Shown here piece after piece: positions 1-11,745 of a stretch of DNA of 64,000 nucleotides; position 1 is the stretch's first letter; each line of letters starts with the position of its first letter. Origin of the DNA: Crocodylus rhombifer (lineage: Eukaryota > Chordata > Crocodylia > Crocodylidae); the NCBI GenBank assembly GCA_038503035.1, contig JAVSML010025529.1, positions 281,219 through 345,218 on the forward strand, in the 5' to 3' direction. The notes under the pieces were generated by a model that searched no databases, was not told the origin of the DNA, and saw only the letters and a list, made by a program, of their open reading frames with translations. The position numbers were made by a program, and so were the translations under genes.

Positions 1-1294
1 GGACATGATCCAATCCTCACTGAAGTTGTCAGAAGGGAGTTTTTCCAGTGATGTCAGCAGACTGGATCAGATCCCTACTGAAGTAGATCCCTTACACATG
101 CATGCATATACATAGGTTTGTGATCACTTTTAAATCACCCTTATGCTCAAAGAAAGGTTCCCAACAACAGAGGTTACACAGGGGACAACCCTCATTGAAC
201 GTACCATGAAACAGCAGACTTGAGCCCCTCTCTTGGCTTGTGCAATAACCCACATCAAACTGAGCTAAACTTTTGAACCTAATGACTGACTTCTTGATCA
301 GTTTTCTTAACAGTTTTAACATTGTCAAGCTTTCTGTCTGTAACAAGCAACTACACACTGTACTTGAATTCAGTGCCTTATTACTAGGTGAAATACAAAA
401 ACTTACAGATCAAGGCATTTCTGCCAGGCATATATGGATGAAAAACACAGCAAAACAACTGCAGTCTGCTAACATTACTATGCACAGGATTTTGAGCAAG
501 GCAGTTCAGTGTGCCCCAGTGGGGGCAACTTAGTTTAACTCAGGTTCTCATACATACTACTAGCATATTACCAACAAAGAGGACAGAAACTTACTTACCA
601 GTGTGCTGCTGGTTTTTCCCCCCATTTTCCTAAGAGGAAGGTGCCTAAGGAGATAAGATATGATGTTTCTAGCTATTTTTCGTTTGAGTGTGGGCTAAAA
701 AACTGAAAACTCCTAGCTTCACAGACATAATATCACTTATTTCCCTCCATTAAGCAAAGATGTCCAAAATGTTAGAGGAAAAAAAAACTCAGTCTTCATT
801 CTCATTGGAACAAAATTGCTCATGCTGACTCACCAACCACTACTTCCTCTAGCTACATTCTCTTCATACTTCTGAGTATGACTGGTCAATTTCTCAGGGT
901 CTCTATCACAACTTCAGCTCTTCCAGGAAGAATAGCCTTTAATGACACCATGGGTGGGAATTGTTTGGTACGTGCTTTGAAAATACCCTTCTGCCATTTC
1001 TTTTTCAGCAAAAGCCCAAAGATTTGCCTAGAAAGAAATAGTTTGCAATGAATGCTAATGGACACATCAGAAGCAACAGAATATGAATCTGTGTGGATTT
1101 TAACTTATTTTCTTCAACACATAGTTTGTCTACCTATGAACACAATGTTTAATCAAGATATGATTTAATGAACTGGCATAATTAAGTTGGCTGCATAAAG
1201 TTAAATCTGACAAGTGATACCAGCTGCTCTTCAGATGTATACTGTGGGATTTTAGTTTGCTAGTACGAGTAGGGTAATAAATATGACTTTTAGG
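1..1294. other. AT-rich background, no gene recognised
   Basis: No open reading frame here resembles a known protein on either strand, and no RNA gene or intact repeat was recognised. Base composition is AT-rich with short A/T runs, as in ordinary vertebrate intergenic or intronic DNA. Confidence 0.6.
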
Positions 1295-1484
1295 CTAGGG
1301 ACAGACATTACACATAAACTGGTTTAAGTGATCAGAAACTGGTTTAAAGCTGTAACAGAACAGATGTTCAGTGCACATAAACCAGTTTGAAAATGACTGA
1401 AACCAGTTTGAGATAAACCTGGTTGAATGTAGTATCAGACTTAACTGATTTGGGTCAAACCGGTTTACGAAATGTCTGTCCCAG
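1295..1484. mobile_element. Short hAT-like MITE, 'CTAGGGACAGACATT' family
   Basis: The left tip reads ctagggacagacatt and the right tip aatgtctgtccc, so they are inverted repeats. The interior is rich in variants of 'aaactggttt'. The left half is nearly identical to the first 190 bases of the longer element at 16411-17382, which makes this a short internally deleted member of that family. It encodes nothing. Assignment to the hAT superfamily is an inference from tip style; no clean target duplication was found. Confidence 0.75.
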
Positions 1485-3234
1485 ACCCTAATGAATACTT
1501 TCTAGGCCTGACTGACTACCACAACACACTGGTTTACCCTGGTATAAAACTTCATGCTTCAGAACACACACCTCAGCGTAATGGCATTAGGAAGAATCTG
1601 TCCTTCATCCACAACTGCATACTAATGTCTTTTTTGCACTTTCTCTTACACAGAAGACACTGGCCAGTGTTAGAGACCAGAGACTTGGAGATCACCTGCC
1701 AATTCATGTCTGCCCAGGAAAGGTAGTGATAAATTAGACCTTTCATTTTCAGTTAACACGCATCCTTCTTTATATGTACTTCTAATGATGTTTATATCTA
1801 CATGTCTATCTCCAGTGCTAAGATATCTTACCATCCATTTTTCTTAAGAGATGTCTCAATTCAAAACTTTAATCCAGGTTCTATTTAAACTATATTATTG
1901 TAAAATATTTATGAAAAATACACTAAAATCTACCCATGGAAATAATTGGGCATAAGATGGAAATAAAGCAAAAGTACATTTCTGTATGGTTGAAAAAAAG
2001 ATCATGAGTAGTATTAGACTTAAAGCAGCATCTTGTCCAAGCTGATATCTCACGAGACTTGTTTTGTCTAGAGGATGTACTGTATGAAATTAACAATTTA
2101 CTGGAGAAAAGAAAACAAGGAATATCAAGCTGAGAACCATGACTAGCAAAATCCACATTCTGCAACAGAACAAAAGCCAGAGAGCAACTCTGAACACAGC
2201 TGCTAGGATTTTTACATTAAATAATGGGTAAAGGACAAGCTAGTTCTTTAAATCTAGTATAGGAAAAAAACACAGTAATCACAAACTACTGCACTTGATA
2301 ACACTATGACACACTCAGTTCAAATTGTTTTAGTAAGCAGCAGTTTTCACTTCAGTTATGTAGGTTTAGTGATTAGTATAAAATTAGAAAAGAAATTGGA
2401 AAGTGGGTAGAATATGGGATTCATCTGAACCAAAAGTTCAAGAAAACAAGCAGTTTCTGGGGGCAAGTTTAGGCTGACTCATTGTTTCTCATATTCAGGG
2501 ACTGTTTCAGTGATTAATTTCACTGATTAAAACTTGCATCCCGGTTTCTCAAACTTAACACAAGCAAAAGTGTCTGGTCATGAAGTACTGGGATACTGTA
2601 AGCTAAAGCAAACCCAGAGTCACATTTTGGCTCATTCTGGGCCCCCAGACTCAACTTTATTTTGATAGGTCTTTTTTCTTGCTTTCCTTCTTAACAGTAT
2701 TCTTGGTTATTTTTTTCAACGCTGGGTATCACTGAGGAAATTAGAAGTCCCATAAAAGTGCCCTTTTTGTCCAAGTGAAGAACATCTACACATACCAGCA
2801 TTTCCTGAGGGCTCTTCAGTAAGAAGACAGAGTTTTGAATCTAAGGTAGGAACAAACAGATACTTGGTTTGTACTTCTGTTAACAGGGTCTGAGTAGCTG
2901 GAGAATCCTGGTGTAGACTAAGGCCTCCCTTTATATATGTGGGTAAGTGTTGCTCATAATATGAAGTTAAGCATGAGTATAAATAAGTGCAGAGAAAATA
3001 CCTTAAACTGAAAGGCAGAACTCAGCCTAGGATGCAGGAGAAGTGCTTTGGCCTTCTTTTACAGTTGTAGATGTCTTTCCAGGCAGGGCAAGACACCTCT
3101 AACACAAAGGCAATGTCCTTGCCTTTCTCTGTCAAATGATGCCTGCAAACAGGGTTAATGAAAACACAAGAACTTTAGTGCTGTGGGGTGAGTGTCCGAG
3201 CCAACCATGTAAATACAGGCATTCTGAACAGTGA
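1485..3234. other. Background, no gene recognised
   Basis: AT-rich sequence without a recognisable gene. Short open frames lack any family motif. No complete repeat could be delimited by eye. Confidence 0.55.
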
Positions 3235-4707
3235 GTGCATCTACACATGCGCTTCACTGCAGAGTAGGCTAATTAGCTCAGCAGTAAAGCATCACTGTCC
3301 ACATAAGCGCCAGTATTAGGGCATGGTAAATTACTTAACTCTGCCATAAGACAGCACTATCTTCCAACAGAGTAATTAACTTTGCTGAAACATTCATGTA
3401 GACGACATAAGTGGCAGAAGGGGGGGCTAATGGGGCTTAGCCCCCTCAAATGCTGGGCAGCGGTAGGGCCACAAGGAGACCCAGACAAGGGCTTCCAGCA
3501 GCTGCAGCAGGAGTGGGGTGGGGGGAGGGACAGACGCTGCCCAGCCGGCAGCACAGGACTTAGCCGCAAGCGGCTTATCTGGGCGGCATAGCTCCTGCTG
3601 CTGCACGCACCCTGGGAGGCATGGGGGGGCATGTACCCCTGATCTGTGCAGGGTAGGGTAGGCAGCCACTGCGTGCTATGGCTGAGGCAGTGCTGGCTTC
3701 TTCCCTGCGGGGGGAGGGGGCGTGCTATGCTGGGTGTGGGTGGCAGTGGTGCTGGGAGGAAGGCTACGGATGGGGGGGTAGCTGCAGCCACCCCAGGATT
3801 CTCCGTAGCCCACCCCACCCCCCTCCCAGTGCCACTGCCGCCTGCCCCCAGCATAGCATTAGCCCCTGCCTCCCTCTGGAAAGAGCCCAGCAGTGCCCCA
3901 GCCCCAGCCCACAGTGGCTGCCTGCGCTGCGCAGATTGAGGGCACTCACCCCCACGCCTCCTGGGATGCATTCAATGGCAGGAGCTGCCAACCCCTCCCT
4001 GCACTCCATCCTTCACTGGCTATGCAGAGCCTGGTAGGGTGAGCGCAGGGGTCCCAGAGGCTCTGTCCCCTCTGGCCTAGCAGTGCAGCCAAGGCTGGCC
4101 CTGCTCTGGCCCCCTGCTTTGAGCCCTGGGCCAGTGCAGGCAGGCAGCCGGGGCCAGTGCCAGGCTGGGGGACAGTGAGTTCATTGGCACCAGCACTGGG
4201 CAATGACACCAGGCATGGGGAAAGGGGCGGCAGTGGGCCCCAGCCCCGATCCCAAGCCTGGCTTGGCTCCCTCCCAATCCCTGTCCAGTCCTATCCCCAA
4301 CCCTATTCCCTCTCCCTCCCCCCCGACCTTTCCCCCCACAGACGTTCCCACCTGGGGGGGTGCACACATGCTCAGCCTCCCCCTGCCCCCCCCAAACATT
4401 TTCTCCCTCCACCTATGACCAGGGCTAGCTGGTGCATGAGGGTGCAAAAGTGCAGGCACTGTCTGCTTCCCACCGCACACTTTAGTAACCTCATGCCCCA
4501 GCCAGCCCCTCCACCACCTGATGCTGGCACCCAGAGCCTTGGGCTGACCCCCTGAACTCCCTGCCAGCCTGGAGGTGCTCTACCCTGGCTCTAACTACTG
4601 TGGTCTTGGGCACACATGAAGACGCTATGCCCAGGAGTAGCTGACTCCAGCATGAACTGTGTTGGAGTTTATTCAGGTGCATTAATTAATTGCATGTGTA
4701 GATGCAC
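3235..4707. mobile_element. Palindromic non-autonomous DNA transposon
   Basis: Perfect 16-bp terminal inverted repeats bound the element: gtgcatctacacatgc at 3235-3250 and gcatgtgtagatgcac at 4692-4707. The ends are AT-rich while the centre is very GC-rich and itself palindromic: roughly 3640-3780 pairs with 3785-3930, for example ctatgctgggtgtggg against a reverse-complement partner near 3845. The many GC-rich open frames inside are shadows of this palindrome and match no transposase. It is therefore a non-autonomous foldback-type element. No convincing target duplication is visible, so the superfamily (hAT-like by tip style) is inferred. Confidence 0.82.
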
Positions 4708-6394
4708 CCAGTTAGACAAGCCTGCAAGGAGACCTGCATTGCCAGCCACTGCATCACATACGGTCCACCTATGTTCCACCTGCTCAGAGCAGGATCGGGG
4801 CCTTGAAGTAAACACTGGTTTGTCGAATAGGGGTGAGTTCCAGAGGGTCACCTTAGGTACCACAGTGTCTAAAAATTAGTTGCCTCACCCCAGCACGGTG
4901 GTTCAAGCAAACATGTCCAGGCACCAAGGTTATCTGAGTAGTCAGTGCAAGGACTTAGGTACTTCTGAAGGGTTATCCACAAAAATCCACGCCACAGGAA
5001 ACTTGTTGCCCACATATGTTGAGTGGCATAACCACTAGGCTACTAAATGGGCTTCCCTCTAACTTTCTGTCCTTCTGGCCTCATAATTTTGCACTCTTGT
5101 CCCCGCCCCCCCCCCCCCCCCCCCCCCCACAACACAAAAAAAAAAACCAAACAAAAAAACCTACTCTATATTATGGTAGTTAGTCCACTCTCCTGGCAGG
5201 TGGAAGAGGGGAGGTGTAGAGGGTCAGAGTGACTGTAGCAGCTTTAAGCTCAATAGTATCCAGGTACTCAGCATACTTCTGGTGGATGAAACTCTCAGGA
5301 CTTGGGTGGGGTTTGGGTCAGCTCTGTCTTATGTTCGGACCCAGTGGGATGTAGGGGGACCCAACATTGTGGAAATATGCATAGGATTAAGGGGTTTTCA
5401 GGGCGCTGTGCTGGACTGGGCCCTATTGGTTGTCAGGCAGACTAATGACTTGGCCATGGATTAGGGAAAGGGAAGCCCACATCCATGGGGCCAAAGCAAA
5501 CTGTGGCCCTCACTCATGTTGCCCTGGGCTTTTGGGGACTACCCATAGGATGGAGCCTTCCCTATGAACAAGGATGGGATGAGCTATCTTGGGAGCTGGG
5601 CATTTCCCTGTTCCCAGAAACTGTACCTACTGTGTCTCCTCACATACCCCCTATGCCCCAGGTGAGCAACCACATTTCCTCCCATCCCCTAATGCTTCCT
5701 TCCCCAACACTCACACTATACAGCCCCCTCTCCCACACAGCATTTCTCCACGTCTTCCCAACACTCTCACCACACCTACACCTAGCTGCCCCATAAATCT
5801 ACCACACAGCCTTCCTCTTCTCAACATTAGCAGCACATAGTCAATCCCTCCTGACAAACCTCTCCAGCCCTCCAGGCTACATCGATCAGGACTTCTTCTA
5901 TTGATAGGGTGGTTTCTTGTATCTTACTATGTGACTTACAGTTTTGAATGATTGTGACCAATGTAATATGACTTGGCAGTGTGTCATTATGTGGAATACA
6001 CATCATAAACAACATAATGCTTGTGCCAGGGAGGCAGGGAAGTGGGGCACAGTTTGGCAGCTTACCCTACCAAGTTGAAATCCCAGACTGTACCCCTGGT
6101 GGGGTGCCTGACTCCTCAAGTGCCTCTGGAACTTTGCAGTCTAATGTATATGCATCTAATAAGGTTTTGTGGCCACTGGAATAGTGTTTTTCTGGATCAT
6201 TTTTTTGGACTTATGCACTTGAATTCCACCTAAGTCCCATTTCAAGCACCTGAAGTGCCTTTCTGAATCTCACTCCAGGTCTTTACATATGACTACTGAT
6301 TTTATCTTCCTCTGGCTTCAGGTGTTCCTGATCTCTGAATGTCAGGCCCCTTTTCAGGAGGCAAACAAAGTCATCCGTTACTCAAAAAACTACA
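4708..6394. other. Background with poly-C tract, no gene recognised
   Basis: Mostly unique-looking sequence. A C homopolymer followed by A-rich sequence lies at 5106-5160. Open frames near 5282-5840 have no recognisable domain. Confidence 0.5.
5106..5128. repeat. Poly-C homopolymer
   Basis: An uninterrupted run of about 23 C follows ccccg and precedes an A-rich tract. Its length should be treated as uncertain because homopolymers are error-prone in assembly. Confidence 0.9.
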
Positions 6395-7077
6395 GCTGCT
6401 TGTACATGCCATGGGGGTTTACTTTGTTTTAATTCTCCCTAAACTGAAGCAATGGGTTTTTAAAAACACCGCTTCAGTTTAAAGTGAAATACTTGCGGTA
6501 TGTACACAAGGGTCAGGCCCAATCCTTACCTGCACCTCTGGTGATGGGGGGAGGAGGGGAGGGCAAGCAGCTGGTGGGCCGAACAGTCTCTGAGCTGCTG
6601 GGGAGGGGGGCAGGGCCCCCCAGGTGGCACCCGCCCACAAGCACCTGGCCTGGGCAGTCCCAGGGGGCACAGCAACTGCAGATGGAAGCACTGCCCCCAC
6701 CCCCGCAGCCACGGAGGGAAGCACCAGGCCCCCGCGCAGCTCAGGCAGGCCCTGGGGAGGAAAAAAAAAAGATCTTTAATTGGCTTGCCAATTTTTTTTT
6801 TTTCCCTTTAGTGGAGCCTGCCTGCACGGGCTGCTGCTGGGTTCCCTGCATAAGCTGTCTGCACAGCCTCTGAGCTGCACGGGGTCCGGTGCTTCCCTCC
6901 ACAGCTGTAAGGTAGCAAACTAAAACACCTTGAACATGTTTTATTTTGCTGCATCCCTAAGTCATTTAACGTGCAATACGCCACCAACAGTGTAAACAGT
7001 CACACCATTAAAGTGGTGCAAAAGGGTATTTTAGCTGCTTTAAAGGCCAGTTTTGTGGCACGCACAGAGGCCCTCCG
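6395..7077. mobile_element. 'TACACATG'-type DNA element, degraded copy
   Basis: It begins gctgcttgtacatg and has a subterminal hairpin (taaactgaagc pairing with gcttcagttta, about 6440-6480), followed by GC-rich units starting ggtcaggcccaatcc. The same order of tip, hairpin and GC-rich units occurs at the ends of 7078-8150 and 40577-42249. The right boundary is unclear because a second copy abuts it. No coding capacity is seen. Confidence 0.55.
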
Positions 7078-8150
7078 ACACTTGTACACGTGATGGGGAT
7101 TTAGTCTTCTAAATTGAAATGGTGGGTATTTAATCATGATGATTAAAAACTGACCATTTCAATTTAGAGGCTTCTATCACTGTTACAGTGAGAGGCCTGC
7201 CCCGATCCATTTTTTTTTTTTTTTTTTGAGGAGCCTACCCATTTCTCCCAGGACGAGGGGGCAAGCTACCGGTGGGCTGAGCAGCCTCTGAACTGCAGGG
7301 GTCCCCAGTCCTTCCCCCCACGGTAGTAGTGCCTCCTGGGGCTGCCCGAGTGGGCTGCTAGCTGAGTGTGTGCTGCCCTGCTCAGGCTCAGGGAACAGCT
7401 GGATCAGGCTGGGTGCTGCCTCTGAGCTGGGGCAGTACCTGCCTGCTACATGCCCACTCAGGTGGTACCAGGGTGTGCTGCTACCATGGAGGGAAGAACC
7501 AGGGGCCCCCACAGCTCAGGGACCACTGTCAGCTCACCCTCTGGCCTCAGGAGAGGAAGGAAGTCTCTGAAAAAAAAAAGGATTGGGCCCCTCACTGCTT
7601 TATTTTTTCCTTTGGCGGAACCTACCCGTGTGAGCTGCTGCTGGCCTGCACTGCCCCGGAGCTGCAGGGGAACCCAGCCCAGCAGCTAGTGGGCAGTTGC
7701 TGCCCCAGGTTGGAGGCAGCACCCAGCCTGATCCAACTGTTCCCTGAGCCCAGAATGGAGCAGCACCAGCCCAGCTAGCAGCTTACCTGGGCGGCCCCTG
7801 CTGCTGTGGAGGAAAGGACCGGGGACTCCTGCAGCTCAGGGGCTGCTCAGCTTCCTGGCAGCTCACCACCCCCACTCCCTAGATGAGGGAGATGCAGGCA
7901 GGCTCCACAAAAAAAAGGATCAGGCCCCTCGCCACTTGTCCCTTCAGTCCACCTCTCCCATGGCAGAGGGGTGAGCTGTTAAAAGGCTGAAAGATTACAA
8001 ATAGCTACGTTGCAAACTAAACTACATGCAGAAGTGGTTTAGTTTGCAAGTTAACAAACTCATTTAAATTGTTAAAAACCCTGCACATGTGCAGTATGAT
8101 GCAATTAAACTGCAAAAATAGGCAATTTTCATCATGTGTACAAGCGCCCC
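7078..8150 (-). mobile_element. 'CTTGTACAC' DNA transposon, copy A
   Basis: The left tip is acttgtacacgtgat and the right tip atcatgtgtacaagc. The left end carries a hairpin (aaattgaaatggt pairing with accatttcaattt), as does the corresponding end of 40577-42249. The reverse complement of the right 170 bases matches the left end of that copy, so the two lie in opposite orientation. The interior consists of GC-rich repeats rich in ctgctcag and tgctgcc units. Nothing resembles a transposase, so the element is non-autonomous. Confidence 0.75.
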
Positions 8151-9466
8151 GAAGAGTAGTTTCACAGAGGTATTTAAGTATCAAAACTCCAGAAATTTCA
8201 AATGGCCTAGAGAGATGTCTGTACTACATCTCTGCCAGTTGGGAGCACTGCTGAGAAGCACACCCTGGCTACATGTTCCCACTCTGCCCATGCCAACCCC
8301 AGAAATGATGCAGTGGCACCTTTCTGAAGTTGTTCTCCACCACAGCTCTCAACCTTTCCTCAGCATGGCAGTGGGGCTGGGAGCACCTCCCAGACAGCCT
8401 TATTGCCTCTTTCCTGGGCTTGGCACAAGCGAAGTGAGCGTGGGCAGGTGAAAATGTGCTTCTCGTAGTGCTGGGGAGGCATCCTGAGCAGTAAAGTCAG
8501 TTCCCACTCTGTCTAAGGAGCCAAAATGCACCGTTCTTCTACCACAGAAGTCCAGCAACGGCATTTCCTGCAAGAGTCAGGCAAGTTTGATATCTTTCAC
8601 AATGTTGCATTAAAACATTCTTATGTTTTACCCTGTGGAATGAAAGGCAAGAATAGTAGTGGTGGTCAGAAGGGATGTGAGAACAGAATTGGTACTGAGA
8701 CATTCCTGAATTCTAATCCTCCCACTCACATGGACTTTTCTCTATGCTTTCTGTCTGCTTTTCCTGCATTCTTTGATTTGGAGACAGTGCTACTTGGCTT
8801 GTGCCTGTATAGTACCTTGGAGATGGATAACTTCCCATGGACACTGAGCATTAACAATTCTGAAATAAGAAACCATGGAGTATTGTAAATAAATAAAAAC
8901 AAATGTTCTTGATTGCTGCAGGCTTGCTCAACTTCAAAACAGGATCCTGCAATCCATCATATCCTTTAAAAATATGGAAAGGTATCTTGTGTTCCTTCAG
9001 ACTTCCTTAAGAACTCTCATTTGTCATGGTATCTACCATGTTTAGACACTGAGATGGTGTGACCACTGCTTATCATGCTGTATTCACTTCACCATTACTT
9101 GTTCTTCTCCCATCTGTTTGCCATATTCTGTTACAGTTACTTCATATGGTATTTAGACTGTAAGTTGTTTGGGGCAGGGACTATGTTTGCATAAAGGGCA
9201 GGAATCACAGATTTATAATTGCTCTGGACATTGCAGAACCTTGTCAACTGGTTGAAATTCACACTGTATTCCCTTCTCACCTGGCTATTTGAGCCAATCA
9301 AGCCAAATTTCATGACATGGTTCGTCTGAACTAGAGCAAATCAGGCTCTTGCAACCTCTGTGCTATATTATTGCATTTATTTAGATTATTTAAAGAAAAA
9401 CAACTTCTCATACCCCACTCTAGGTGCCCCAACATAATCTAATTTCCACAAACTCATGTCCTAGTG
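8151..9466. other. Background with ancient-repeat traces, no gene
   Basis: No gene is recognised. It contains one copy of a 91-bp duplicated segment (8459-8549). Around 9155-9190 is a phrase typical of amniote L2-type LINE tails (gactgtaagttgtttggggc), suggesting a very old LINE remnant at low confidence. Confidence 0.45.
8459..8549. repeat. 91-bp duplicated segment, copy 1
   Basis: This segment matches 13464-13554 over 91 bases with two differences and no indels. Flanking bases on both sides do not match. The segment has no open frame or family motif that I recognise. Confidence 0.9.
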
Positions 9467-9712
9467 CAGGGGTGCCCAACCTGTAGCATACATGCCACAA
9501 GTGGCACAGGCAGCCTGTGTATGGGGCATACAGCAGATCAGGTAGGAGACTGGCAGCACAGTAACCAACAGGGCAGGAAGCAGAAAGCAGAGCAGGAGGC
9601 AAGGAGCACAGGTTGAGAACCAGAGTGCAGATCAGCACATTTGGCACAGAAAGGGGATTGGAATGGCACTCGGGTAGGGTGCAGAGCTAATTTGTGACAC
9701 ACCTTCTAAAAC
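9467..9712. mobile_element. hAT-like element, left end only
   Basis: It starts with caggggtgcccaacc, the tip style of many hAT non-autonomous elements. The following 240 bases are purine-rich and non-coding. No matching right tip was found, so the element is truncated or the right end has decayed. Confidence 0.5.
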
Positions 9713-10423
9713 AGTTAGGAGTCGTCCACTAGGACATTGGGGGCTATCAAACCATCAATAAATCTACAAATGTAGCAATGGAAATAATCCTAAATATCCC
9801 TATTTCAACTAGCATCATTATTACAGCTGTACAAATAATGGATTTCTTTAGTCTGTTGGTAGAACTTGGGGGGAGAGAACTTCATGCTGATCCAAAACAA
9901 TCTTCTTTCAAATTGAACAAATTTCTTTCAGTTGAACACAAGTGCAGAGAAGCAAACAGCTTCTCCCCTATCCCCTACCTGACCGGCCAGGACTGTCTGC
10001 CAAGGGAGCCCCCAGGTACCCCCAACCCCTCATGCCCAAATTTTCCCACCTGGAACAGCAAACAGCTCCTCCCCTACCCGTCCCCAAGCTTTCTTCTCCC
10101 TACTGTATTATCTCAAATATAAGACAAGGTTTTCCTCCTGAATCAGCATAGGTCCTTGTCTTACAGTCACATACAAAGAAACTTCATAAATACATTGTCT
10201 GTCATTAAAACTGTTGCCAAAAGCAGCATGTGCTCCGTAATGAAAACCAATTTTGAAGCTGATTAAATGCAGCCAACACTGAATATGACTATAAAACACA
10301 TAGCCCATATAGGTCAAACATACCAATGGAAACCTACTTTTTTTTTTTAAACTCAAGGCCAAATCAATTCCAAATTCTATTGGGCAAAGCCCAATAGTCA
10401 AGTTCCAAAATTTGACTGAGTAG
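9713..10423. other. Background, no gene recognised
   Basis: Open frames here (for example 9778-10122) show no recognisable domain, and no complete repeat could be delimited. Confidence 0.5.
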
Positions 10424-10715
10424 CAGTTACGGATTTAGGCTTAAGCTACTTAAGCTACAGTTTAGGGCCTCTAAATATGGGGAAAAAAAATGAGGGGCCT
10501 CTAAATAAGGAAAAAAACCTGACTCAATATCAAGTTTTATAATAATAATCAGTTGGTAAATAAAGGAGATAAAGGAGATATGGGAAAATGACTCTCTAAA
10601 TATGAACATTTTTGTTCTAATATGAGAAAACATACATACCTTAGATTATTTTTATCGTATGGGCCTCTTAAACGGGACATAGTTTAAGGCTTCAGCATGT
10701 CATAATTCAGGACTG
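10424..10715. mobile_element. hAT MITE with 8-bp target duplication
   Basis: The tips are cagttacggatttagg and the reverse complement cagtcctgaattatg. It is flanked by ctgagtag (10416-10423) and ctgagcag (10716-10723), an 8-bp duplication with one mismatch, the length expected of hAT transposition. The 292-bp body is AT-rich and non-coding. Confidence 0.8.
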
Positions 10716-10748
10716 CTGAGCAGAACTCAATCATTAAGTCTGTGTGGC

Positions 10749-11530
10749 TGTCACAGACCCACTATGGGGCTTTGGCTATTCCCCAAATCCAGGCAGGCAT
10801 CCTACATGCAAGCTATAGGCCCTGGAAACTTTGGGGTTCAGATGCCCCCAGTCTCACTTTATCTTAGCCAATTTTTTTTGTGATGTATTTTATATACATA
10901 TACACACCCCTCTACTACCAGCCTTTTGTGACTGCAGTGGTTCACTTGACAGTCCAAAACACACGTTACAGTTACACTACTAGTCCCATTACAAAAGCCA
11001 CACCCGCACACCCATAACCATCACCTTTAACTGTCAGAATTACACAGATTTTTTTCTGTATGTATGTATATATAGATATAGATATAGATATATATAGAGA
11101 GAGAGAGAAAGAGAGAGAGAGGTGTTACACCCCCCCCCCCCCCCCCATTCTTTCTGGTCCCTGTTCATTACTTCCTGAGCCCAGAGGAAAACCTGCTCAG
11201 CCGTTACAGTACACACACCCGTGGAATGGTGCTCCCGTGCACCCATCCACAAGCCATCATCTCCCTCTGATGATCATGCTTCTGGCTTACAGCATGGCAT
11301 ATTCTTCTGAAAGACACTGTGGCTGTGGCACCATGGTCACCGGGAGTCCTCCTCTCTGCTGCCCTTCTGGCCTTCTCCACTCGCCAGTTGTAGGAGCCTG
11401 GCCTTCGCCTTTCTGTCACCTGACTGGCTGGCAGGGATTGAGCCTTAACCCCTACTTGACTGGCCGGCTGTGACTGGATTTAAAGGGACCACCCTGTCTC
11501 TCAGTAACAGGCCTAGGGTTCCCTGTTACA
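10749..11530 (-). repeat. Solo LTR-like repeat, 'TGTAACAG' family
   Basis: Read on the minus strand it starts tgtaacagggaaccc and ends ctgtgaca, giving retroviral-style TG...CA ends. The start resembles that of the LTR at 20735-21641 (minus). The flanking 5-mers (gtggc, ggggt) agree at only three of five positions, so the insertion site is not proven. A GATA/GA microsatellite and poly-C lie inside. No internal retroviral genes adjoin it. Confidence 0.55.
11065..11146. repeat. TA/GATA/GA microsatellite plus poly-C
   Basis: A compound simple repeat of tatata, gata and gaga units is followed by a C run at about 11130-11146. It generates low-complexity open frames that are not genes. Confidence 0.9.
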
Positions 11531-11745
11531 GGGGTATAGCAATCTGGGATTAGTTTTGGGCTTTTTTCCTAGCTTGGTCCTTCGGCTTTTTGACTAGGGG
11601 CAAGTGAGGCTAGGGGGCATCTGAACTCTCGGGTTTCTGGACTTGGGCCTTGCATGTAGGATGTGGGAGTATCTGGAGCCCCAGAAAGCTGAGTTGGAGA
11701 GGTAGGATACTTGCTGGTGGTAGTGCCTCACCGACCTGAGCAGTT
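11531..11745 (+). repeat. Partial LTR copy in inverse orientation
   Basis: About 65 bases near 11600-11665 (gggggcatctgaactc, then ccttgcatgtaggatg) match the reverse complement of 10795-10860 at roughly 70 percent. This is the 3' portion of the neighbouring minus-strand LTR, here in plus orientation and placed directly beside it. Confidence 0.5.

Noticed and set aside
3357..4555. Cluster of long GC-rich open frames on both strands
   Set aside because: They overlap in all frames, are Pro/Gly/Ala-rich, and arise from the palindromic core of a DNA transposon; no domain is recognisable.
9778..10122. 114-codon open frame with a hydrophobic start
   Set aside because: It turns into low-complexity Pro/Ser sequence and shows no recognisable domain.
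10749..11530. 5-bp target duplication of the LTR-like repeat
   Set aside because: gtggc and ggggt match at only three of five positions, no better than expected by chance given the search.
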